Position numbers and translations under genes: made by a program. Of a DNA stretch of 64,000 bases, positions 1 to 7,766 are shown in pieces; position 1 is the first letter of the stretch, and the number at the start of each line of letters is the position of its first letter. This DNA comes from Streptomyces longwoodensis (GTDB lineage Bacteria > Actinomycetota > Actinomycetes > Streptomycetales > Streptomycetaceae), in NCBI RefSeq assembly GCF_001514125.1, contig NZ_KQ948556.1:63648-127647 (forward strand), in the 5' to 3' direction. The notes under the pieces were generated by a model, which worked only from the letters and a program-made list of their open reading frames with translations, ran no database searches and was not told where the DNA came from.

Positions 1-287
1 TGGACGGCCCGGACCCCGGCCCCCACCTGGACGTCGAGAAGCCTCCCCAGACCAAGGTGCTGGCCGCCGGCCGGCCCACCCCGCTGTGGCACGTCTCCGA
101 CGGCCCCGCCGACCGCGCGGTCTTCGCCGGCGAGGCCCGCGGGCTGTGGCTGTGGGCGGTGGTCTGGCCCGAGCAGTCGGGGCTGCTGCTGTACGAGGAG
201 CTGGTGCTGACGGACCTGCGGGACGCGGGGGCGGAGGTGGACCTGGTGCCCTGCGGAGCGTTGTCGCCGCGCTTGCTCGAGCCGTGA
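1..287 (+). CDS. DUF6758-type conserved protein, C-terminal part (5' end outside window)
   Basis: The reading frame is open from the first bases of the window (frame starting at base 3) to a TGA at 285-287, giving about 94 residues of C-terminus. The residues read GPDPGPHLDVEKPP, then GRPTPLWHVSD, FAGEARGLWLWAVVWPEQSG and a closing VPCGALSPRLLEP. This matches my memory of the streptomycete DUF6758 family, whose missing N-terminus carries a small CxxC zinc ribbon. That family normally sits just before a PHP-domain gene, as it does here. The function is unknown. The family name comes from recall of motif and context rather than a search. Confidence 0.75.
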   Translation, partial: DGPDPGPHLDVEKPPQTKVLAAGRPTPLWHVSDGPADRAVFAGEARGLWLWAVVWPEQSGLLLYEELVLTDLRDAGAEVDLVPCGALSPRLLEP

Positions 288-306
288 GGGGTGGGTGGGC
301 TGGGGG
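288..306 (+). other. G-quadruplex-type G-run cluster downstream of the first gene
   Basis: Directly after the TGA, four G-runs (288-291, 293-295, 297-299, 302-306) are separated by 1-2 nt, which satisfies the canonical four-tract quadruplex rule. The rest of the 288-524 gap is also strongly G-rich on the plus strand, with GGTGGG and GGGTGG units. Apart from the repeat at 373-400 nothing else was recognised in the gap. Confidence 0.5.
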
Positions 307-372
307 TGCGGTGGGGGTGGTGCGCCTGAGGGGTGGTTGGGGTGGGTGCGTCGGCGGGTGCGGGGGGTGGAG

Positions 373-400
373 GGCTGGTCGCGCAGTTCGTCGCGCCCCT
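373..400 (+). repeat. Dispersed intergenic repeat, copy 1
   Basis: GGCTGGTCGCGCAGTTC followed by GTCGCGCCCCT matches 8592-8619 with only two differences. The inner part can fold (GCGCG against CGCGC). From memory this sequence type recurs in many intergenic regions of Streptomyces chromosomes; its role is unknown. Confidence 0.6.
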
Positions 401-524
401 GAGGTGGGGACGCCCGGCCGGGAATTGTAGGGGGCGCTGTGGGGGTGTGGGTGTGACAGGGGGGTCTCGTGGGCGGTTATCCTTGGGCGTTCCCTTTCGT
501 TCGTGACCGTCTGGAGTTCGTGTC

Positions 525-1382
525 GTGCGTATCGACCTGCACTGCCACTCCACCGCGTCCGACGGTACGGACAGCCCGGCCGAGCTGGTGCGGAACGCGT
601 CGGCGGCCGGTCTGGACGTCGTCGCGCTGACCGATCACGACACCACTCGCGGGCACGCCGAGGCGATCGCCGCGCTGCCCGCCGGGCTCACCCTGGTCAC
701 CGGTGCCGAGCTGTCCTGCCGGCTGGACGGCGTCTCGATGCACCTGCTGGCCTACCTCTTCGACCCCGAGGAGCCCGCCCTGCTCGCCGAGCGCGAGCTG
801 GTGCGCGACGACCGGGTGCCGCGGGCCCGGGGCATGGTGGCCAAGCTCAACGAGCTCGGCGTGCCGGTCACCTGGGATCAGGTCGCCCGGATCGCCGGCG
901 ACGGCTCGGTCGGCCGTCCGCACGTGGCGTCCGCGCTCGTCGAGCTGGGCGTCGTCCCGACCGTGAGCGATGCCTTCACCGAGGAGTGGCTGGCCGACGG
1001 CGGGCGGGCCTACGTCGCCAAGCACGAGACCGACCCGTTCGAGGCGATCCGCCTGGTCAAGGGCGCCGGCGGGGTCGCCGTGTTCGCGCACCCCGGGGCC
1101 GGCAAGCGGGGCCGCACGGTGCCGGAGTCCGCGATCGCCGAGCTGGCCGCGGCCGGCCTGGACGGCATCGAGGTCGACCACCTGGACCACGACGCGGACA
1201 CCCGCGCCCGCTTGCGCGGACTCGCCGCGGACCTGGGGCTGTTGGTCACCGGCTCCTCGGACTACCACGGCAGCCGCAAGACCGTCGCGCTCGGCGAGTA
1301 CACCACCGACCCCGAGGTGTACGGGGAGATCACCCGCCGCGCCACGGGGGCGTTCCCCGTCCCGGGCGCGGGCGGAATCTGA
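525..1382 (+). CDS. PHP-domain phosphoesterase
   Basis: A 285-residue protein of the PHP family, related to the YciV/RNase AM and 3',5'-nucleoside bisphosphate phosphatase group. These are cytosolic metal-dependent phosphoesterases that act on short nucleotides or RNA ends. The metal ligands are visible: HCH at residues 6-8, DHD at 37-39, an AHPGA motif near residue 187 and SDYHG near 245. The start is GTG at 525, which opens directly on the conserved RIDLHCH strand, with a GGAG about 9 nt upstream. The gene follows the DUF6758 gene in the same direction, a standard streptomycete pairing. The exact substrate cannot be read from the sequence. Confidence 0.9.
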   Translation: MRIDLHCHSTASDGTDSPAELVRNASAAGLDVVALTDHDTTRGHAEAIAALPAGLTLVTGAELSCRLDGVSMHLLAYLFDPEEPALLAERELVRDDRVPRARGMVAKLNELGVPVTWDQVARIAGDGSVGRPHVASALVELGVVPTVSDAFTEEWLADGGRAYVAKHETDPFEAIRLVKGAGGVAVFAHPGAGKRGRTVPESAIAELAAAGLDGIEVDHLDHDADTRARLRGLAADLGLLVTGSSDYHGSRKTVALGEYTTDPEVYGEITRRATGAFPVPGAGGI

Positions 1383-1521
1383 GCCGCCCGGACTCCTTCC
1401 GGTCCTCCCACCCCCTTCTGTTTCCCCTCCCTCTCCGCTTCCCCGTACCCGGTGCCGCCGGGCGTGCCCGCACGTCCTCCCGGTTCCCGGGCGGGCGGCT
1501 CCGTTCCGCAAGGCACCCTCA

Positions 1522-2127
1522 ATGTTCGACGTCGCCGTCTTCGGCTCCCTGTTCCTGACCCTCTTCGTCATCATGGATCCCCCGGGGATCACCCCGATCT
1601 TCCTGGCGCTGACCGCCGGGCGTCCCGGCCGGACGCAGAAGCGGATGGCCCTGCAGGCCGTCTGCGTGGCGGGCGGTGTCATCACCGTCTTCGGGCTGCT
1701 GGGCCACCAGATCCTGGACTACCTGCACGTCTCCGTGCCCGCGCTGATGATCGCGGGCGGGCTGCTGCTCCTGCTGATCGCGCTGGACCTGCTGACCGGC
1801 AAGACCGACGAGCCCAAGCAGACCAAGGACGTCAACGTGGCGCTCGTCCCGCTGGGGATGCCGCTGCTGGCCGGGCCCGGCGCGATCGTCTCGGTGATCC
1901 TCGCCGTGCAGAAGGCGGACTCCGTCACCACCCAGGTCTCGGTGTGGTCGGCGATCCTCGCCATCCACGTGGTGCTGTGGCTGGTGATGCGCTACTCACT
2001 GCTGATCATCCGCGTCATCAAGGACGGCGGGGTCGTGCTGGTGACCCGGCTCGCCGGCATGATGCTGTCCGCCATCGCCGTGCAGCAGATCATCAACGGG
2101 ATCACCCAGGTGGTCCGGGGCGGCTGA
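1522..2127 (+). CDS. MarC family integral membrane protein
   Basis: A 201-residue polytopic protein with about six hydrophobic segments and the family signature MDPPGITPIFLAL near residue 18, followed by a second repeat containing PLGMPLLAGPGAI. MarC/YhgN/SnatA proteins are inner-membrane proteins sometimes linked to amino-acid export; despite the name they are not proven multidrug pumps. The frame stays open far upstream, but the GC-rich upstream part is low-complexity and lies opposite or inside the PHP gene, so the ATG at 1522 beginning MFDVAVFG is the sensible start. A strong hairpin terminator follows the stop. Confidence 0.9.
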   Translation: MFDVAVFGSLFLTLFVIMDPPGITPIFLALTAGRPGRTQKRMALQAVCVAGGVITVFGLLGHQILDYLHVSVPALMIAGGLLLLLIALDLLTGKTDEPKQTKDVNVALVPLGMPLLAGPGAIVSVILAVQKADSVTTQVSVWSAILAIHVVLWLVMRYSLLIIRVIKDGGVVLVTRLAGMMLSAIAVQQIINGITQVVRGG

Positions 2128-2154
2128 GCGGACGGGAGACGTCCCCGGACGCGC

Positions 2155-2189
2155 AGAGCCCCGTACGGCACGGTGCCGTACGGGGCTCT
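2155..2189. terminator. Bidirectional hairpin between marC-like gene and small reverse gene
   Basis: A perfect 17-bp inverted repeat (AGAGCCCCGTACGGCAC and its complement) with a one-base centre lies between convergent genes. There is no U-tract, which is normal for streptomycete terminators. Confidence 0.8.
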
Positions 2190-2214
2190 GAAGCCTGTCG
2201 TAAATCGATCCGCG

Positions 2215-2367
2215 TTACGAGGCCGGAGTGTCGGCCGGGCGGATCCACAGGCGCTGCCCGATGGCGGCGGCCTGCTGAACGATCCGGTTGACGGAGGCGG
2301 CGTCCACGACGGTGCTGTCCACGGGCGTGCCGTCGACGTCGTCGAGTCGCATGATTTCGAAGCGCAT
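2215..2367 (-). CDS. Small conserved 50-residue protein
   Basis: The ATG at 2367 is preceded by GAAGGGAGAAG at good Shine-Dalgarno spacing. It encodes 50 residues beginning MRFEIMRLDDVDG and ending RLWIRPADTPAS. The longer open frame to 2475 is not preferred because it has no such ribosome site. No domain was recognised; the product looks like a small soluble globular protein. I have seen similar ORFs at this locus in Streptomyces, so it is probably real, but no function can be given. Confidence 0.65.
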   Translation of the reverse strand: MRFEIMRLDDVDGTPVDSTVVDAASVNRIVQQAAAIGQRLWIRPADTPAS

Positions 2368-2469
2368 GGCTTCTCCCTTCGTCTGGTCATCCTCCTGAGG
2401 AGAACTACTGGTGGGGTCCAGGGCGTGTCGTGCTCCCTGCTCCATGGGAGTCAACCTGTCCCGCGTTAC

Positions 2470-2525
2470 AAACATTCCCTACGCTAAATAAATTTTTCGA
2501 ACGACTAATTACTGACGAGTAAGAG
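2470..2525. promoter_or_regulatory. AT-rich divergent promoter region
   Basis: The gap between the 50-residue gene and the NYN gene contains an unusually AT-rich tract (CTAAATAAATTTTTCGAACG around 2482-2501, then ACTAATTACTGACG). In a genome of roughly 70 percent GC this is the natural promoter location for the divergent pair. No -35/-10 pair with proper spacing could be fixed. Confidence 0.4.
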
Positions 2526-2588
2526 GGTTGTCCCCGACTGTTCGGGACCGGTTGTGTCCGCAGCGTGACGGCCGGGACAATGGGCGCG

Positions 2589-3485
2589 ATGAACGACGAC
2601 CTCGCGGCCCTCGCCGCCCGCATCGACCGCACGAACGAGCTGCTGACCCGCATGCTCGCCGAGGTGGCGAAGACACCCTCGACCCATGCGATCTTCGTCG
2701 ACGCGGGGTACCTCTACGCGGCCGCGGGCCGGCTCGTGGCCGGCACCGAGGACCGGCGCGCCTTCGACCTCGACGCCGAGGGCCTGATCGAGGCGTGCAT
2801 CGACCGGGCCCGCTCGGTCTTCGCGGACAGCAGGCTGCTGCGCGTGTACTGGTACGACGGCGCCCGCCGCCGCATCCACACCGCCGAACAGCAGTCCATC
2901 GCCGAGCTGCCGGACGTCAAGGTCCGCCTCGGCAACCTCAACGCCAACAACCAGCAGAAGGGCGTCGACTCCCTGATCCGCAGCGACCTGGAGTCACTGG
3001 CCCGCCACCGCGCCATCAGCGACGCGGCCCTGCTCGGCGGCGACGAGGACCTGGTCTCGGCGGTGGAGGCGGCCCAGGGGTACGGCGCCCGTGTGCACCT
3101 GTGGGGCGTCGAGGCACCCGACGGCCGCAACCAGGCCGAGCCGCTGCTCTGGGAGGTCGACAGCCAGCGCACCCTCGACCTGGAGTTCTTCAAGCCGTAC
3201 GTCACCCGCCGCACCGCCCACGCGCACGAGGGCCCGCCCACCGCCCGGCCCACACGGGACGACGTGCGCTTCGTCGGCGCCCAGATCGCGGCGAAGTGGC
3301 TGGCGGCGCGGGGCCGCGACTCGCTGGGCGAACTCCTGCCCGGCCACCCCTACCTGCCCGGCTCCGTCGACCAGGACCTCCTCGTCGAGGCCGAGGGCCT
3401 GCTGCAGTACTCGCTGCGCGGCCAGGCCGACCTCCGGCGCGCCCTGCGCGACGGCTTCTGGGAGCACCTGCGCACGCAGTACTAG
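2589..3485 (+). CDS. NYN/PIN-like domain protein
   Basis: About 298 residues. An N-terminal coiled stretch (LAALAARIDRTNELLTRML) precedes a NYN (LabA/limkain-b1 type) domain with the acidic motif IFVDAGYLY, then GVDSLIRSDLESLA and LLGGDEDLVSAVEAA. These place the conserved aspartates of the PIN-like fold, a predicted metal-dependent RNase site. A C-terminal region rich in RFVGAQIAAKWLAARG resembles a small helical RNA- or protein-binding module. GTG 2565 and ATG 2580 are alternative starts; ATG 2589 is chosen by the conserved MNDDL beginning. The TAG stop lies inside the CTAG that borders the palindromic element at 3486-3643. Confidence 0.85.
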   Translation: MNDDLAALAARIDRTNELLTRMLAEVAKTPSTHAIFVDAGYLYAAAGRLVAGTEDRRAFDLDAEGLIEACIDRARSVFADSRLLRVYWYDGARRRIHTAEQQSIAELPDVKVRLGNLNANNQQKGVDSLIRSDLESLARHRAISDAALLGGDEDLVSAVEAAQGYGARVHLWGVEAPDGRNQAEPLLWEVDSQRTLDLEFFKPYVTRRTAHAHEGPPTARPTRDDVRFVGAQIAAKWLAARGRDSLGELLPGHPYLPGSVDQDLLVEAEGLLQYSLRGQADLRRALRDGFWEHLRTQY

Positions 3486-3647
3486 GGGGTGTCTTGTCGA
3501 TCAGGCCGGGCTCGCGGCGCCTGGCACCGCGCCTCGCGGCGTTGTCGTCGGTTGGCGATGCTCCGCATCGCCGCCCTCCTCCGCCTTGCGATGCACGGCA
3601 CCAGACGCCGCTCCCTGATCCGGCCTGATCGACAAGACACCCCCTAG
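3482..3647. mobile_element. CTAG-flanked MITE-like palindromic element 1
   Basis: A non-coding 158-bp element (3486-3643) has 24-nt perfect terminal inverted repeats beginning GGGGTGTCTTGTCGATCAGG. It is bounded on both sides by the palindromic tetranucleotide CTAG (3482-3485 and 3644-3647). It also holds an internal hairpin GGCGATGC/GCATCGCC near 3555-3573. The left CTAG provides the TAG stop of the NYN gene, and the right CTAG provides the TAG stop of the convergent hydrolase. CTAG is rare in Streptomyces DNA and is a target of some IS5-type elements, so a non-autonomous insertion with CTAG duplication is inferred. It should also act as a bidirectional terminator. Confidence 0.65.
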
Positions 3648-4519
3648 TACTTGGACGGGTGCGCGTCCCAGAAGTCGGCGAGGGCCTCGGCCGTGGCCGC
3701 GGGGCGGTCCGCGTTGGGGGAGTGCTCGGCGCCCGCGATCACCGTGCGGTGCGCCCCCAGCCGCCGCGCCATCTCGTCCAGCAGGGGCACCGGCCAGGTG
3801 TCGTCGCGGGCGCCCGACAGGACGTGGAAGGGCAGCGCGACGGCCGCGAGTTCCTCCACGCGGTCCGGCTCGACGCACAACTGGGTCCCGGCGGCGAGCA
3901 GTTGGGCCGGCTTGTGGTTAAGCCAGCGCTGCCGCAGCAGTTCCGGACCGCCGAACCCCCTGGCCGGGCCGCCGACTTCCTCCGGCGGGCCCATCAGGGC
4001 GATCACCCGCCACACCTCGGCCATCGTCATCGCCGCGAGCGCGTCGTGCAGCAGCTTCACGCGCTGCTGCTGGGAATCGGAGATCCGCGCCGGACCAGAT
4101 GACATCATCGTGAACGACACGAAGGGCGTGTGGTCCAGCAGCACGGCGGCCCGCGCGACCTGCCCGCCCAGCGAGTGCCCCATCAGGTGCACGGGCGTGC
4201 CGAGGGCGTCCGCCTGCGCGAGCAGGTCCCGCGCCAACTCCTCCTGCGCGTACGGCGCCTCGTCGTCCGCCGGTCCGTCCGACTCGTTCTGCCCGCGTCC
4301 GTCCACCGCGACCGTCCGGTAGCCGCGCGCGGCCAGCGGCTCGTGCAGCAGGTGGAAGTCCTCCTTGCTGCCGGTGAACCCGGGCACCAGGAGCGCCACG
4401 CCCCGCGGCTCCACCCCGGCGGCCACGGGCCCGTCGACGACGGCGAACTCACCGCGCGCGGTGCGCAGCGGGTACGCGCGGGTTCCGGGCGGCGGGACGA
4501 AGGGGCTCGGCGTGGTCAC
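3644..4519 (-). CDS. Alpha/beta hydrolase
   Basis: A 291-residue alpha/beta-hydrolase-fold enzyme, probably a cytosolic esterase or lipase-like protein. The oxyanion and turn region VPGFTGSKEDF comes first, then the nucleophile elbow GHSLGGQ (about residues 118-124), an acid-site region ending GARDDTWPV and a terminal histidine AEHSPN. The start ATG at 4519 opens MTTPSPF. It converges on the NYN gene and its TAG lies in the right CTAG of the palindromic element. The substrate is unknown. Confidence 0.85.
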   Translation of the reverse strand: MTTPSPFVPPPGTRAYPLRTARGEFAVVDGPVAAGVEPRGVALLVPGFTGSKEDFHLLHEPLAARGYRTVAVDGRGQNESDGPADDEAPYAQEELARDLLAQADALGTPVHLMGHSLGGQVARAAVLLDHTPFVSFTMMSSGPARISDSQQQRVKLLHDALAAMTMAEVWRVIALMGPPEEVGGPARGFGGPELLRQRWLNHKPAQLLAAGTQLCVEPDRVEELAAVALPFHVLSGARDDTWPVPLLDEMARRLGAHRTVIAGAEHSPNADRPAATAEALADFWDAHPSKY

Positions 4520-4572
4520 GGAGGGAGGCTACCGCGTGGGCCGGCGCGCGGCCCGTGGTGGTCCCCGCACGC

Positions 4573-4610
4573 CGACGGCCCGGTCCCGTGGGTACGGGAC
4601 CGGGCCGTCG
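4573..4610. terminator. Terminator of the DEAD-box helicase gene
   Basis: A 17-bp perfect stem (CGACGGCCCGGTCCCGT) with a GGGT loop lies 25 nt after the reverse-strand helicase stop and before the next reverse gene. Confidence 0.8.
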
Positions 4611-4634
4611 GGCGCGCTGTGCGGGGCGCGTCGG

Positions 4635-7307
4635 TCAGCTGTCCGTGGTCTCCACGGCCTCCACGGCCGCGGTCGCCTTCCGGGTGCGCCGGGCCTTCGG
4701 CTTCGCCTCGCCACCGTCACCGGGGACCTCGGCGGCTGCCGCGGTCTTCCGGGTCCGGCGCGGCTTGGCCTCGACGGCTGCCTCGGGGGCCTCGGCGGCT
4801 TGCGCTGCCTCGGTCGCCTTGGCGGCGGCGGTCTTGCGGGTCCGGCGCGGCTTGGCCTCGACGGCTGCCTCGGGGGCCTCGGCCGCGGCCTCGGCTGCCT
4901 TGGCGGCGGCCGTCTTGCGCGTCCGGCGGGGCTTGACCTCGGCGGCGGCCTCGGCACCCTCCGCCGCGGCCACGGCGGCCTCGGCCTTGGGCGCCGCGGT
5001 CTTGCGGGTGCGGCGGGGCTTGGCCTCGACGGGAGCCTCGACCTCGGCGGTGGCGCTCGCCTCGACGGCGGACGCGACGGCCTCGGTCACCTCGGTGGCC
5101 TGGGCGGCCTTGCGCGTCGTACGACGGCGCGGCTTGGCCTCGGCTGCCTCGGCGGTGTCCACCGCGGCCTCGGCGGCGGGGGTGGTCTCCGCCTTGGGCG
5201 CCGCGGTCTTGCGGGTGCGGCGGGGCTTGGCCTCGGCGGGAGCCTCGACCGGGGCCTCGGCGGACCGCGCCGTGTCGACGGCCTCGACGGCGGCTTCCGC
5301 GGCCTTGGCGGCGGCCGTCTTGCGGGTGCGGCGCGGCTTGGTGACCGTCGCGGCCTCGGCGACCTCGGCGGCGGGCTGCACCGGCGCGGCGACGGCCTGG
5401 CTCGCCTCGGCCGTCGGCTCGGCGGCCACGGCCGCCTTGCGGGTCCGGCGGCGCGGCGCGGCCTCGGTGACCTCGGCCGGTGCGGCGGCGGTCTCGGTAC
5501 CGGCCGGGGCGGCCGGCTCGGGGACCGTCACGGTGCCGGTCTCGACGGCCGTCGGCGTGGCCTCCGCCGCCCGTCGGGTACGGCGGCGGCGCGGCTTGTC
5601 CGCCTCCGGGGACTGCGCCTCGGGGGACGCGGCGGGCGCCGGGATGTCGAGCGCCGGACGCTCCGCCGTCGCCACGGCGGCCTGGGCGGCCTCGGGCGCG
5701 GCAGCGGTCGTCGCGGCGGCGGCGACGTCCGCCGAGGAGCCGTTGCGGGTACGGCGCCGGCGGCGCGGGGTGCGCGGACCGGCGGCCTCGTCGGCCGCGG
5801 GCGCCTGCTCCGGGGCCTCGGGGGCCGTGGCGGCGGGCGTCGGGGTGGCGTCCAGCGGGGTACCGCTGCGCGTGCGGCGACGGCGGCGCGGCGTGCGCTC
5901 CGACCGGTCCGTGCGCTCCGACTGGTCGGTGCGGTCCGTGCGCTCGCGGTCGGCGGAACGGGACTCGTCCCGGCCACCGGGACGGCCGCCCCGGCCACCG
6001 CGACCGCGCGGTCCGCGGCCGCCCGGCTCGCCCAGGTCCTCCAGCACCTCGGCGTCCAGCCCGGCGCGCGTGCGCTCCGAGCGCGGCAGGACGCCCTTGG
6101 TGCCCGCGGGGATGCCGAGGTCGGAGAAGAGGTGCGGGGAGCTCGAGTACGTCTCCACCGGGTCCGGGAAGTTCAGCTCCAGCGCCTTGTTGATCAGCTG
6201 CCAGCGCGGGATGTCGTCCCAGTCGACGAACGTGATCGCCGTGCCCTTGGCGCCCGCGCGGCCGGTACGGCCGACCCGGTGCAGGTACGTCTTCTCGTCC
6301 TCGGGGGACTGGTAGTTGATGACGTGGGTGACGCCCTCGACGTCGATGCCGCGCGCGGCGACGTCGGTGCAGACGAGGACGTCCACCTTGCCGTTGCGGA
6401 AGGCGCGCAGCGCCTGCTCGCGGGCGCCCTGGCCGAGGTCGCCGTGGACCGCGCCGGAGGCGAAGCCGCGGCTCTGGAGCTGCTCGGCGATGTCGGCGGC
6501 GGTGCGCTTGGTGCGGCAGAAGATCATCGCCAGCCCGCGGCCCTCGGACTGCAGGATGCGGGCGATCATCTCCGGCTTGTCCATGTTGTGCGCGCGGTAG
6601 ACGAACTGCTTGATGTTCGCGACCGTCGCGCCCTCGTCGTCCGGCGCCGTGGCGCGGATGTGCGTGGGCCGCGACATGTAGCGGCGCGCGAGGCCGATGA
6701 CCGCGCCCGGCATGGTCGCCGAGAACAGCATGGTCTGGCGCTTGACCGGCAGCATGTCGATGATCTTCTCGACGTCGGGCAGGAAGCCCAGGTCGAGCAT
6801 CTCGTCGGCCTCGTCCAGGACGAGCGACTTGACGTGCTTGAGGTTCAACTTCTTCTGGCCCGCGAGGTCCAGCAGCCGGCCCGGGGTGCCGACGACGACG
6901 TCGACGCCCTTCTTCAGGGCCTCGACCTGAGGCTCGTACGCCCGGCCGCCGTAGATCGCGGTGACCCGGACGTTGCGCACCTTGCCCGCGGTCAGCAGGT
7001 CGTTGGTCACCTGCGTGCACAGCTCGCGGGTGGGGACGACGACGAGCGCCTGCGGGGCGTCAGTGAGGTCCTCGGGGCGGGCGCGTCCGGCCTCGACGTC
7101 GGCGGGGACGGTCACGCGCTCCAGCAGCGGCAGGCCGAAACCGAGCGTCTTGCCGGTGCCGGTCTTGGCCTGGCCGATGACGTCCGTGCCCGAGAGGGCC
7201 ACCGGGAGCGTCATCTCCTGGATGGGGAAGGGGGTGATGATGCCGACGGCTTCGAGGGCCTCGGCGGTCTCGGGGAGGATTCCGAGATCTCTGAACGTGG
7301 TAGTCAG
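4635..7307 (-). CDS. DEAD-box ATP-dependent RNA helicase with long repetitive basic C-terminal tail
   Basis: About 890 residues. The N-terminal 390 or so form a complete helicase core: Q motif FPIQEMTLP, Walker A AKTGTGKT, PTREL, TPGRLLD, DEAD within VLDEADEMLDLGF, SAT, ARGIDV and HRVGRTGRAG. The remaining half is disordered Ala/Glu-rich sequence punctuated about a dozen times by PRRTRKTAA-type arginine/lysine blocks, a likely RNA-binding tail. No ATG or GTG with a ribosome site precedes the conserved FRDLGILPE. CTG at 7305-7307 lies behind AGAAGAGGC at good spacing and is the likely start. A GTG at 7484 is open but lacks a ribosome site and adds non-conserved sequence. The gene is orthologous in position to mycobacterial RhlE (Rv3211) and probably acts in RNA remodelling or cold and stress adaptation. 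Confidence 0.9.
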   Translation of the reverse strand: MTTTFRDLGILPETAEALEAVGIITPFPIQEMTLPVALSGTDVIGQAKTGTGKTLGFGLPLLERVTVPADVEAGRARPEDLTDAPQALVVVPTRELCTQVTNDLLTAGKVRNVRVTAIYGGRAYEPQVEALKKGVDVVVGTPGRLLDLAGQKKLNLKHVKSLVLDEADEMLDLGFLPDVEKIIDMLPVKRQTMLFSATMPGAVIGLARRYMSRPTHIRATAPDDEGATVANIKQFVYRAHNMDKPEMIARILQSEGRGLAMIFCRTKRTAADIAEQLQSRGFASGAVHGDLGQGAREQALRAFRNGKVDVLVCTDVAARGIDVEGVTHVINYQSPEDEKTYLHRVGRTGRAGAKGTAITFVDWDDIPRWQLINKALELNFPDPVETYSSSPHLFSDLGIPAGTKGVLPRSERTRAGLDAEVLEDLGEPGGRGPRGRGGRGGRPGGRDESRSADRERTDRTDQSERTDRSERTPRRRRRTRSGTPLDATPTPAATAPEAPEQAPAADEAAGPRTPRRRRRTRNGSSADVAAAATTAAAPEAAQAAVATAERPALDIPAPAASPEAQSPEADKPRRRRTRRAAEATPTAVETGTVTVPEPAAPAGTETAAAPAEVTEAAPRRRTRKAAVAAEPTAEASQAVAAPVQPAAEVAEAATVTKPRRTRKTAAAKAAEAAVEAVDTARSAEAPVEAPAEAKPRRTRKTAAPKAETTPAAEAAVDTAEAAEAKPRRRTTRKAAQATEVTEAVASAVEASATAEVEAPVEAKPRRTRKTAAPKAEAAVAAAEGAEAAAEVKPRRTRKTAAAKAAEAAAEAPEAAVEAKPRRTRKTAAAKATEAAQAAEAPEAAVEAKPRRTRKTAAAAEVPGDGGEAKPKARRTRKATAAVEAVETTDS

Positions 7308-7766
7308 GGTGCTGCCTCTTCTGTGTACGCGGTGCGAGGCGAGCGCGGGGGTCGTTGACGGACCGTGCCGGGGGACGTCGGCTGCCTTACGGGCGGGCCG
7401 CGAGGGGCACGCCGTACGGCTCGGGACCACTGCCGACGCTCTAGCGCTCGTACCGCTGAGGTTCCCTCCGATCGTCGTACGCACAGTGCCGTACGGTCAG
7501 GGAGGGCTGTCGGGTCGGAGCCGATCGGGCCACCGACCGGGCATCCTCATACGTGCGGCCTGTCGAGGTACGTCGCACTCATCAAGTGCCGATGTACCAG
7601 CAGGCGCATTACCACCATACCCCGGAATCGCGCACTCGTGACGGCCGATTCGGTCACGTTGCCGTCGTCACTCCGGATCACGCCTCCCGGCGCCCCCTCT
7701 GACACCGGCCGCGGAGTGACTGGCCAGGGGCTTCCGTCGGGTGGTGAGCGGGCTATTGTGCGCTTC
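7308..7766. promoter_or_regulatory. 459-nt divergent intergenic region
   Basis: This gap separates the divergent helicase and ferritin-fold genes. It contains two copies of GCCGTACGG (near 7412 and 7490) and a less GC-rich stretch around 7570-7640 that may hold the helicase promoter. TATTGT (7754-7759) ends 7 nt before the ATG at 7767 and is a plausible -10 for a leaderless ferritin-fold mRNA. The long untranslated region before the helicase is consistent with 5'-UTR control, but no specific riboswitch was recognised. Confidence 0.4.

Noticed and set aside
4640..5900. Regularly spaced repeats suggestive of a CRISPR array
   Set aside because: The repeats are in frame, variable in spacing and encode PRRTRKTAA-type peptide blocks of the helicase tail; no cas genes are present.
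4365..7358. A 997-codon open frame antisense to the DEAD-box helicase
   Set aside because: It is Gly/Leu/Arg low-complexity sequence typical of GC-driven antisense frames, with no domain, and it covers the helicase and part of the neighbouring hydrolase.
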